Position numbers and translations under genes: made by a program. Below are positions 39,080 through 46,983 of a DNA stretch of 64,000 bases, piece after piece. How positions within the stretch are numbered: position 1 is the first letter of the stretch; each line of letters opens with the position of its first letter. The notes beneath the pieces are model-generated. The model saw only the letters and a program-made list of their open reading frames with translations, was not told the DNA's origin and did not search any database. The stretch lies in contig JAXLVK010000010.1 of assembly GCA_046329055.1 (NCBI GenBank), positions 1-64,000 of the forward strand, in the 5' to 3' direction. This stretch comes from JADKCL01 sp046329055 (lineage in GTDB: Bacteria; Bacteroidota; Bacteroidia; J057; JADKCL01).

Positions 39080-39456
39080 TAGGCAATTGATAATGAATAA
39101 TGAAGAATGAATAATGAACAATTCAGCCCTTAGGCGTTGCTGTCCCTTTGCGCCCTCTGCGTCCTCTGCGGTTCAACTCTTTGCGTTCTTTGCGTCTTTG
39201 CGGTTCAACCCTCTGAGGAACGGAGCCTGCCCTGAGCTGCTAGGCTGAGTTTGTTGAAGCCCTGTCGAATGGGCGTCCTCCGCGGTCCAACCCTTTGCGT
39301 CCTTTGCGCCTTTGCGGTTCAACCTTCTGCGGAACGGAGCCTGCCCTGAGCTTGTCGAATGGGCGCCCCCTGCGGTTCCCTCAAGTGTTACCTGCTATCC
39401 ATCACCAGAAACAAGCCCCCCAAGCCAATTATTAATTCTTAATTATCAATTAATCA
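39080..39456. repeat. Composite repeat element between convergent genes
   Basis: AT-rich AATTGATAATGAATAATGAAG at the left edge is mirrored by ATTATTAATTCTTAATTATCAATT at the right edge. In between are CTTTGCGTTCTTTGCGTCTTT-type repeats. Two copies of a unit containing CGGTTCAACC, GGAACGGAGCCTGCCCTGAG and GTCGAATGGGCG lie at about 39200-39271 and 39311-39362; the first copy carries an extra 20-30 bp. No gene is present. Confidence 0.75.
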
Positions 39457-42400
39457 TTACTCAAAATAGCATTCCTCCTTCGGCGCCAATCCCAGCCCCA
39501 GCGCATCATAGATCAGCTGCTGCACACCTTGCCGGACGCGCATCCCATTGATCTTCTTGTTGCGATCGTCCGGATAAACGCGGTTGCTCAAGAAGACATA
39601 CACCAACCCATGCCTTGGGTCCGCCCATGCGCAGGTTCCCGTATATCCAAAATGCCCAAAGGTCGTCGGGTCCGCGCTTTGGCAGCAATACCCCTTGTCG
39701 CATTGCGGCACGTTCAGCTGCATGTCAAATCCCAACCCCCTGCCGCTGCCCGGCTGCCGGCTCGTGAACAGTTCCACCGTCTCCGGCTTGAAATACTGAC
39801 GTCCGCCATAGTTCCCGCCGTTCATCAACATCTGCATCACCGTCCCTAGGTCGCGCCCATTGCTGAAAATGCCCGCCGGACCACCGATGCCACCCAGAAA
39901 CGCCACCGTCGGGTCATGCACATCCCCTTGCAGCAGCTGCTTCCGCCAGGACTTGTCCTCCTGCGTCGGCACGATCTCCTCCTTCTCAAATCGGTCCAAT
40001 GGATGATAACAAATCCGCCGCAAGCCCATCGGGCGATAAACCGCGCTGTCCACGTACCGGTGCAGCGGCACCCCGAGCGCACGCTCCACCACCGCCTTCA
40101 TCAAGTACATGCTCAGGTCGCTGTAATTGTATTCCTGCGGGCCCAGCCGCATCCGCCGCACGATGTTCCACACCGTGTCCTGATAGGAGTCCGCCAGGTA
40201 CAGCTCCTCCGCGATGCGCAGCGTATGCGTGCTGTCCGGCACCTTGGAGTAGATCTTTTTCCGGATGGAGTCCGGCGCATGGATCAGCCGGAAGTACCTG
40301 TTCAGCACCACCCCGTCCGGCAGCCCTGACGCGTGAGTGAGCAGTTGCTGTGGGGTGATGTCCTTGATCGTGATGAAGCTCGAATCCAGTTCAGTCAGAA
40401 AATGCCGCAAAGGCTTGTCCAGCCGCAGCGTGTCCGCATCGTAAGCCGACATCGCCATAAGGGTGGTCGAAGCAATTTTGCTCACCGAGGCGATGTCATA
40501 GAGGTCCTCCGTCCGCACCCGCATGGACCGGTCGTAGGTATGGTAGCCATAGCCTTTGTTCAGGAAGACTTTGCCATCCTTGGCCGCAAACACCTGACAG
40601 CCAGGAAACACCCCCGCCTTGATCGCATTTTCGATGAAAGAATCGATGCGCAACATGGCCCTCGGATCCACCCCCAAGTCCTCCGGCTCCACATATTCGA
40701 AGCGGAGTTTGGACTTGATCACCTTGCCCGAGCCCGCCGGGAATGCCGCAGAAAGATCATCCGGAAGCAATGCTGTGACCGGAAATGCCCCCATGATCGC
40801 CTGTCCGGCCATCTGCGCATTGCGGCTGCGGTCCTCGCCCACCCAAGCCAGGCAACTCAGGCTGTCCAGGTCCACTAGGCTCGCCTGACCCGCCAAGTCC
40901 ACCACCACAGCACGCGTTCCTTTGTCCAGTTGCTTCAAGAACTTCACCATTTGGGCAGTCAATCGTCCATCCGGGCTGTCCTTCACCGCTCCGCTATGGA
41001 TGCCCACGATCACATGGTCGTATTTTTTGAGGATGCTCAACTGCCGCGCACAAGCCGCCGAATCCGCCCGTCCATTCATCAGATAATGATCGACCGCAGC
41101 ATACGCATCCAATGCCACCTGCAAATCCGTCTTCTGCCCACTCCCGATCGCCAAGGAAGCTACCTTCGACTGAGTGATCCCAGCCCCCAGCGGCAGCCTG
41201 TTCTTCGTATCTCTCAGCACCACCAATGTGCTCCTTGCAAATGCCCTATCCAGTTGCAACAACCGACGATAGGGGTCAATTACAAAGCCCGCACCGAGGT
41301 GTGAACTCTCCTCTCTCACCTCGGCCCCTGAGGCTCTCGAAGGGCCACTCTCATCAAAACCACCGAGTCCGTCGGAAGCCAAGCTTTCACTCTGCACTCC
41401 CCAATCCCCAATCCGCATCCGCGCCTTGGTCAGGAGTTGCTTCCGCACCTTGGCATCCAGCCATTCTTGGGTGACCTTGCCTTCCTCCAGCCAATCCAGC
41501 ACCTGCTTTATCGCCTGCCCCGGCGCCTCGGGAGCAAGCAACACATCTGCACCCGCCAGCAAACTCCGCGCATCCGCCCCACGCGGAGAGACCACGATCC
41601 CCTCGTGCCGCATTTTCTCCTTCAAGAAATACCCCAATGCCCTTTCCGATCGCCCAATCGGCACGCTGTCAATCGCCCGGAACACCAAGTCGCTCGCCTG
41701 CAGCCACATCCCCCGATGTCCTCGGATCAATTGCTGCACGGGCTTGCCCATCCCAGCGTTGAGTTCCACAAGCCCAGCATCGATCACGGGAGGACCGGTT
41801 AGTCCGCGCCGATTGGCAGGGGCCAGCAAAACACTACCAGGAACCTTCGGAAAATCGCTCTCTCCCAACAGCGGCCGCGCACAAGGCTGCACTCCCGTTC
41901 CCTCGATCCCCTGCAACAAGCTATCGCTCAGCCGCGCCACGATATCCGGCACCACGCCAAGCGCATCCTTCATCCATTTGCCAGACTCACCCACCTTCCC
42001 CGCGGACACCAAGCAGACCTGCGCTCCGAGAAACTGCGCCTCTTGCCCCAAAGCCTGTCCCCAAGCCTTGGCCAGCGAGTCACTTGCCACCGTCCCCACC
42101 GTCAGCAGATTCGCCCAGTTCTGATCCGCGCTCCATTCCGCACTCGCATCCAGCCCCACCCAAATCGGCACCCGACACGCCTCCTTCCAATGCTCCACAT
42201 TCATCTGCATCGAATACCGCAAGCCCCGCTCCACCACCACACCCCCAAATCCCAGTCTCCCCAAGCTGTCCGCAAACCCCGCTTGCGCCAGCGAATCCAA
42301 TGAATCCGGCGCCGCCAACCAAATCAGCTGCGCCACCTCCTGCTCCGGCGTAAGTGAATGCAACACCGAGTCCGCCCAAGCCTGCGCCCGCACCTCCGCA

Positions 42401-42513
42401 GGCGACAATTTCGTCTCCACAGCCGCAGGCTGCGGAGTCTCCGAGCAGGCCGCTAGGAGAGCCAGGAGGATCATACCAAAGTAAAATTGACGGGGTCGGG
42501 CAAGGGAAGCCAT
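39457..42513 (-). CDS. GH3-like N-terminal domain fused to class C beta-lactamase-type serine hydrolase, lipoprotein
   Basis: ATG 42513 gives a lipobox (LLAACS) and 1018 residues. Residues about 40-370 follow the GH3/NagZ barrel. The KHFPGHG loop is not found, and the nucleophile position of VVTDAL reads VVSPRG (residues 307-312), so this half is probably inactive. Residues about 610-1018 form an esterase/DD-peptidase-like hydrolase with S676-x-x-K679 (SVSK), Y797-S-D and HFGYTGT, all intact. The fusion itself is common in Bacteroidota and is placed in cell-wall turnover. Residues about 375-402 look like a repeat-derived insertion. Confidence 0.9.
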   Translation of the reverse strand: MASLARPRQFYFGMILLALLAACSETPQPAAVETKLSPAEVRAQAWADSVLHSLTPEQEVAQLIWLAAPDSLDSLAQAGFADSLGRLGFGGVVVERGLRYSMQMNVEHWKEACRVPIWVGLDASAEWSADQNWANLLTVGTVASDSLAKAWGQALGQEAQFLGAQVCLVSAGKVGESGKWMKDALGVVPDIVARLSDSLLQGIEGTGVQPCARPLLGESDFPKVPGSVLLAPANRRGLTGPPVIDAGLVELNAGMGKPVQQLIRGHRGMWLQASDLVFRAIDSVPIGRSERALGYFLKEKMRHEGIVVSPRGADARSLLAGADVLLAPEAPGQAIKQVLDWLEEGKVTQEWLDAKVRKQLLTKARMRIGDWGVQSESLASDGLGGFDESGPSRASGAEVREESSHLGAGFVIDPYRRLLQLDRAFARSTLVVLRDTKNRLPLGAGITQSKVASLAIGSGQKTDLQVALDAYAAVDHYLMNGRADSAACARQLSILKKYDHVIVGIHSGAVKDSPDGRLTAQMVKFLKQLDKGTRAVVVDLAGQASLVDLDSLSCLAWVGEDRSRNAQMAGQAIMGAFPVTALLPDDLSAAFPAGSGKVIKSKLRFEYVEPEDLGVDPRAMLRIDSFIENAIKAGVFPGCQVFAAKDGKVFLNKGYGYHTYDRSMRVRTEDLYDIASVSKIASTTLMAMSAYDADTLRLDKPLRHFLTELDSSFITIKDITPQQLLTHASGLPDGVVLNRYFRLIHAPDSIRKKIYSKVPDSTHTLRIAEELYLADSYQDTVWNIVRRMRLGPQEYNYSDLSMYLMKAVVERALGVPLHRYVDSAVYRPMGLRRICYHPLDRFEKEEIVPTQEDKSWRKQLLQGDVHDPTVAFLGGIGGPAGIFSNGRDLGTVMQMLMNGGNYGGRQYFKPETVELFTSRQPGSGRGLGFDMQLNVPQCDKGYCCQSADPTTFGHFGYTGTCAWADPRHGLVYVFLSNRVYPDDRNKKINGMRVRQGVQQLIYDALGLGLAPKEECYFE

Positions 42514-42600
42514 GGGGCAGCGCGCACTGTTTTGTATCCAATAATAATGAATCAATGGGAATCCGGTGCAGATGATTTATCCGTCGCCAAGCAGTCAAAA

Positions 42601-42632
42601 TTGCGGCATCATTTTGCCGTATGGGATTTTTG
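42601..42632 (+). promoter_or_regulatory. Candidate promoter of the response-regulator gene
   Basis: TTG (42601-42603), a 21-nt spacer and GATTTTTG (42625-42632) match the Bacteroidota -33 TTG / -7 TAnnTTTG layout at seven of eight -7 positions. The spacing is identical to the promoter at 43354, which supports it. Confidence 0.6.
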
Positions 42633-42634
42633 CC

Positions 42635-42659
42635 CTTATTTAGAACCGTTCTAAATAAG
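42635..42659 (+). promoter_or_regulatory. Perfect 25-bp palindromic operator, Fur-box-like
   Basis: CTTATTTAGAA and TTCTAAATAAG are perfect 11-nt inverted arms around CCG. The site begins two bases after the -7 element and ends one base before the ATG at 42661, so a bound dimer would cover the transcription start. The right arm recurs exactly before 43416. The ATTTAGAA...TTCTAAAT core resembles Fur boxes proposed for Bacteroidota; this identification is from memory. Confidence 0.75.
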
Positions 42660-42660
42660 C

Positions 42661-43311
42661 ATGGGAAAAGACCCGGTCAGAATCGTTGTCGCGGATCCGC
42701 AGGCGCTTGCTCGGGCGGGGTTCAGGCTCATTTTTGGGCAGCAGGCAGCGGTCAGGGTCGTGGGTGAGGCGGCTGATGCGGAGGAATTGGAGCGGCTGAT
42801 CCTGGAACACCAACCCCAGGTCCTCGTCTGCGATTACTTCAACGGGCCGGAGTTCACGCTTGTGGACTTGGTATCCGTGCGAAAGCGGCATCCAGACTTG
42901 CAAACGATGGTCGTCACACAGGATCAGGACCGTGGACGCATTCGTCAGGTGCTCGACATGGGCATTCCCTGCATCCTCACCAAACATTGCAGCCCGGAGG
43001 AAATCACCACGGCAGCCCTGACCACCGCGAAAGGAGAGCGCTTTTTCTGCAACAAGGTCCTCGAAGTGATCTTGGAAAAGGAGGCCACCGACGATTGCAG
43101 CCCGAGCAACCTCAGCACCCGCGAAATCGAGATCGTGCGGCTCGTGGCGAGTGGCATTTCCACCAAGGACATCGCCGACCAGCTTTGCCTCAGCACCCAC
43201 ACGGTCTATACCCACCGCAAAAACATCATGAAGAAGCTCCAGATCAATTCAGCCTCGGAAATGATCCTTTTTGCAATGAATTCCGGCATCGTCGCGCCTG
43301 GCAATACCTAA
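42661..43311 (+). CDS. NarL/FixJ-type response regulator
   Basis: The 216-residue protein has a receiver domain (RIVVADPQALARAGF; phospho-acceptor Asp in VLVCDYF) and a C-terminal LuxR helix-turn-helix (LSTREIEIVRLVASG, LCLSTHTVYTHRKNIMKKL). The second acidic residue of the usual DD pair is replaced by P-Q (ADPQ), so metal binding and phosphorylation may be altered. No sensor kinase is adjacent. It shares a twin promoter-operator with the iron-type operon that begins 100 bp downstream, which suggests that it belongs to the same regulon or regulates that operon. Confidence 0.9.
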   Translation: MGKDPVRIVVADPQALARAGFRLIFGQQAAVRVVGEAADAEELERLILEHQPQVLVCDYFNGPEFTLVDLVSVRKRHPDLQTMVVTQDQDRGRIRQVLDMGIPCILTKHCSPEEITTAALTTAKGERFFCNKVLEVILEKEATDDCSPSNLSTREIEIVRLVASGISTKDIADQLCLSTHTVYTHRKNIMKKLQINSASEMILFAMNSGIVAPGNT

Positions 43312-43353
43312 GATTAGGTATGCAGGGATGACAAAAATCACCCGGCTTTGGTA

Positions 43354-43385
43354 TTGACCCGGGGCGATTCTAGCCATTAGCTTTG
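43354..43385 (+). promoter_or_regulatory. Candidate promoter of the DUF4856-imelysin operon
   Basis: TTG (43354-43356), 21 nt, then a perfect TAGCTTTG (43378-43385) fit the Bacteroidota sigma-A consensus. The predicted start falls at the left edge of the palindrome at 43392. Confidence 0.7.
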
Positions 43386-43391
43386 TCGCAG

Positions 43392-43412
43392 TTTAGATTC
43401 ATTCTAAATAAG
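43392..43412 (+). promoter_or_regulatory. Fur-box-like operator of the DUF4856-imelysin operon
   Basis: TTTAGAT-TCA-TTCTAAATAAG. The right arm is identical to that at 42649-42659 and starts 17 nt after the -7 element, exactly as there. It lies three bases before the ATG at 43416. Confidence 0.7.
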
Positions 43413-43415
43413 AAA

Positions 43416-44501
43416 ATGAAAGCACAACTCAACGCCACGATTCGAATCCTCTCTCTCGGCGCCGCCATGGCCAGCGTCTTCTTTTCAGGCTGCCGCAAGG
43501 ATGGCCTCAAGTACGATGTCCCGGAGAGCTACGACTTCGAGAACGTGAGCTACTCCGGCCAAAGCCAGCGCATGGACATGGTGGAGGAGATGGTGGGCTA
43601 CATGGAAACTGCCCTCACACCGGGCACGACCTTGGATGCCCAGCACATGATCGACATGTTCGAGAACACCAACAATCCCTTCACTTTCACCTCGACCAAG
43701 CAGCTCAAAGATAAGTGCTTCCTCTCCGAGCAAGATTCTGTCTATGACCTGATTGCCCGCGTGTCTGGCAGTGCCACAAGCAGCCAGGCAGCTGCCCCAG
43801 GAATTCCCGGCATTGCTACGAGCGGCAATGGCCAATCGAAATACCTTCTGGACGCCAATGGCGTGGACGTGATCACCCTCACGGAGCTCACCCTCATGGG
43901 CGCTGTGATGTACTACCAAGCCACTGGCGTGTACCTCACGGATGCCCAAACTGGCGCAGCAGTGGACAATGAGACTGTCACCGATGGCGAGGGTACGCCC
44001 CTGCAACACCATTGGGACGAGGCATTTGGCTACTTCGGCGCACCCAAGGACTTCCCGACCAATACTGCCGATGCCCGCTACTGGGCCTCCGAATGCAATG
44101 AATTGGAGTCGCTGCTGCACCTGAACGACTCCATCATGACGGCATTCATCACGGGCCGCGCCGCCATCAACCACGACGACCACGAGACCAAGGATGCCCA
44201 AATCGCCATCATCCGCGAGAATTGGGAGATCGTGGTCGCGGCCATCGCCATCCATGAGCTCAACGAGGCCAAGGAAGACTTCGGCGACGACGCACTGCGC
44301 AACCATGAGGTGACGGAAGCCATCGGCTTCATCCGCGCCCTGCAATTCAATCCCGTCAAGAAAATCAGCAACGCCCAGATCCAAACTGCCCTCGGCGCAT
44401 TGGGAACCAACCTGTATGCGGTAACTTTGCAGGATTTGGCAGAGGTGCGTAACCTGCTGGCGTCGGTGTACGGCCTCACCTCGATCAAAGACCAGTTGTG
44501 A
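43416..44501 (+). CDS. DUF4856 lipoprotein of an imelysin iron-uptake operon
   Basis: The 361-residue protein has a signal with lipobox (FFSGC) and the DUF4856 pattern: YDVPESYDFENVSYSGQSQR at the N-terminus, LQHHWDEAFGYFG in the centre and WEIVVAAIAIHELNEAKED near the end. DUF4856 proteins typically stand beside imelysins, HTTM proteins and TonB receptors. The helical fold resembles imelysin itself, so it is likely a surface or periplasmic metal-binding partner. It is the first gene of the operon, directly behind the Fur-box-like operator, and ends 1 bp before the imelysin ATG. Confidence 0.9.
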   Translation: MKAQLNATIRILSLGAAMASVFFSGCRKDGLKYDVPESYDFENVSYSGQSQRMDMVEEMVGYMETALTPGTTLDAQHMIDMFENTNNPFTFTSTKQLKDKCFLSEQDSVYDLIARVSGSATSSQAAAPGIPGIATSGNGQSKYLLDANGVDVITLTELTLMGAVMYYQATGVYLTDAQTGAAVDNETVTDGEGTPLQHHWDEAFGYFGAPKDFPTNTADARYWASECNELESLLHLNDSIMTAFITGRAAINHDDHETKDAQIAIIRENWEIVVAAIAIHELNEAKEDFGDDALRNHEVTEAIGFIRALQFNPVKKISNAQIQTALGALGTNLYAVTLQDLAEVRNLLASVYGLTSIKDQL

Positions 44502-44502
44502 C

Positions 44503-45603
44503 ATGAAGAAAACGACCCTCACAGGGCTGGGATTGGCGGTTTTGGTGCTGCTGTCTGCGGCCTGCAAGGAAGATCCGGATCCCAAGGAGTACGACCGCAC
44601 CGCCCTCACCGCCAACATCGGGGAAAACATCATCGTGCCCGGCTACGACGCCCTGCATGCCTCGGTCACTGACCTCAAGGATGCCGCCGCTGCATTCCGC
44701 CAAGCGCCCGATTCCAGTCGTCTCTACCAACTCGAATCGGCCCTCACTCTGGCTTGGGTGGATTGGAAATACTGCTCGGCATTCGAATTTGGCCCGGCGG
44801 CATCGGTTTCCTTGCGCGCGGTCCTGAACACCTTCCCCTGCGACTCCAACCAGATTCTGGCGAATGTCAATGCCGGAACCTGGGACCTGAACGCTGCGGC
44901 GAACATCGATGCGCGGGGATTTCCGGCGCTGGACTACATGGTCAGTGGAGTGGGGCAGGATTTCGGGGGCGTCGCCCGGTGACACCAAAGCGGCACGGAT
45001 TCCGCCAAGCTGCAGAACTATCTGGCTGCATTGACCAGTGACATGGAGGCGCAGGTATGGGGAGTCGCTACTGCTTGGGACAGCTACCTTGCGACCTTCA
45101 AGGCTAGCCAAGGCACTGATGTGGGCAGCAGCACGAGCGCCATTGTCAACGAGTTGAACCGCGACTTGGAGATCATCAAAACCGCGAGCATCGGCATTCC
45201 GCTGGGCAAGCAGACCTTTGGCGCGGCACTGCCGGGCAAGGTTGAGGGGCTTTACGGCGAGCTGTCCAAGGGGCTCATCGTCGCAGAGCTGACGGGATTG
45301 CAGGTCATCTTCGAAGAACGAGCCCAGGTGCTGCGGCCAACCGATACGGACTCCGCAAGCAATGGATGCCGTGGAGGCGCAGTACAATGGTCAAAGCCTC
45401 GGTGAGGCGATCTCAGCGCAGTTTCCCGTGGCGATCGCTGCCGTCAACGCCATCCCCGCGCCGCTGTCGGACGCTGTGGTGAACCAGGCCCGACCGTGGA
45501 GACCGCCTACAACGAGATCCAGAAGCTCGTGGTCATGCTCAAAAGCGACATGGCCTCCGCACTGAGCATCCTCATCACCTACACCGACGCCGACGGCGAT
45601 TGA
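44503..45603 (+). pseudogene. Imelysin-family (M75/IrpA-like) lipoprotein, interrupted
   Basis: The start is intact (VLLSAAC lipobox), with the imelysin body VPGYDALHASVTDLKDA and GFPALDYMVSG. An in-frame TGA at 44980-44982 follows, after which the same frame goes on (KLQNYLAALTSDMEAQVWGV). The frame then moves near 45320-45370 to AQYNGQSLGEAISAQFPVAI and near 45490 to ATVETAY-like VETAYNEIQKLVVMLKSD, ending at TGA 45601. Full length would be about 366 residues, normal for the family. Imelysins of this type bind iron at the outer membrane and are usually iron-repressed. Confidence 0.8.
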
Positions 45604-45637
45604 CCCTCTGCGCCTGCTCGGCTACCTCCGCCAACCC

Positions 45638-46983
45638 ATGTCCATCGCCCCGCTGACTTCGTTCCGGGTGCTGTTTGGCTTGGTGATGTGCGTGAGCGTG
45701 CTGCGTTTCATGTCGCGCGGGTGGGTGACGGAGCTGTATGTCCGGCCTACATTTTTCTTCAAGTATTTCGGCTTCGAATGGGTGCAACCGCTGAATGAGG
45801 CTGGGATGTACACAGTCTTTGCTCTCATGGCGTTGGCCGCCTTGGGCGTGGCATTGGGCATTCTACCGAATCAGCGCGGTGACATTTTTCCTGAGCTGGA
45901 CCTATGTCGAGCTGCTGGACATCACCAATTACCTGAACCATTATTACTTCGTCTCCATCGCGGCAGGCTTGCTGATGCTCCTGCCTGCACACCGGGATTT
46001 TTCGGTCGATGCTTGGCGGAATCCGGCCCTACGGATGAAGGAAGTGCCGGGTGGATGATCAGGAACGTGCGGCGGCTGGAGTCGCTGTTTCTTCGCAGGC
46101 GTAGCCAAAGTGAATCCGGATTGGCTGCTGAGGGCGCAGCCCTTGAGGATTTGGTTGGCGGCCAAGACACACCTGCCGGTGATCGGATGGCTGTTCAAGT
46201 ACTCGTGGACGGCGTCCGCATTCAGCTGGATGGGCTGCCTGTATGACCTGACGGTGCCGTTTTTCCTGCTGTGGAAGCGGACGCGCGTCTTCGCTTATGG
46301 CGCAGTGATCGGATTCCACCTCATCACTTGGTGGCTGTTCCCGATCGGGATGTTCCCCTTCATCATGATCCTCGGGACCTTGGTGTTTTTTCCAGCCGAA
46401 TGGCATTTGCGGGCGCAGAACCGGGTTGCTGGGGTTTTTGCCACAAAGACACAAAGGCACGAAGCTACGAGCACACCGCTTAGTGCCTTGGTGCCTTTGT
46501 GGCAGGCAAAAGCACTCCCCATTATTCTAGGACTGCATTTCGTCCTCCAACTCCTTCTGCCGATGCGCTACCTGCTCTATCCCAAAGACCTCTTTTGGCA
46601 CGAGCAGGGCTTCCGGTTCAGTTGGCGGGTGATGTTGATGGAAAAGGCGGGCTATGCGGTCTTCCATGTCCGTGACCCGCGCAGCGCCGCGAGACAGAGG
46701 TCATGAACTCCGCTACCTGCGTCCCAATCAGGAAAGGATGATGAGCACGCAGCCCGACCTCATCCTCCAATTCGCGCATTTTCTGGAAAAGGAATACCAA
46801 CGCCAAGGCATCCCCGACCCGGAGGTCTATGCCGATGTCCGCGCCACCCTCAACGGCAGTGGTAGCCGTCCCTTCATCGATCCGAGCATTGACCTGACCA
46901 CAAGGCGGGAAGGCTTCGCGCCCAAGGATTGGATACTGCCATTTTCCCAAGAGCACCCCAACTTCAGTCAAAGCTCCCGATGA
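45638..46983 (+). pseudogene. HTTM-domain membrane protein (vitamin K-dependent carboxylase-like), frameshifted
   Basis: Transmembrane segments typical of HTTM are present in order: SFRVLFGLVMCVSVLRF, TFFLSWTYVELLDITNYLNH, KVNPDWLLRAQPLRIWL, DLTVPFFLLWKRTRVFAYG, LLPMRYLLYP, then the soluble tail MSTQPDLILQFAHFLEKEY and FAPKDWILPF. Four or more indels (near 45870, 46040-46090 and 46680) separate them. HTTM proteins are the bacterial relatives of gamma-glutamyl carboxylase and commonly sit in imelysin operons. A 77-bp repeat is embedded in frame at 46435-46511. The stop overlaps the receptor start (ATGA). Confidence 0.78.
46435..46511 (+). repeat. 77-bp palindromic repeat inside the HTTM coding region
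   Basis: TTTTTGCCACAAAGACACAA at the left and GTGCCTTTGTGGCAGGCAAAA at the right form a long imperfect palindrome (GCCACAAAG / CTTTGTGGC). This is a widespread intergenic repeat type, yet here it is read through in frame as FATKTQRHEATSTP and SALVPLWQ between two conserved HTTM segments. Confidence 0.8.
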
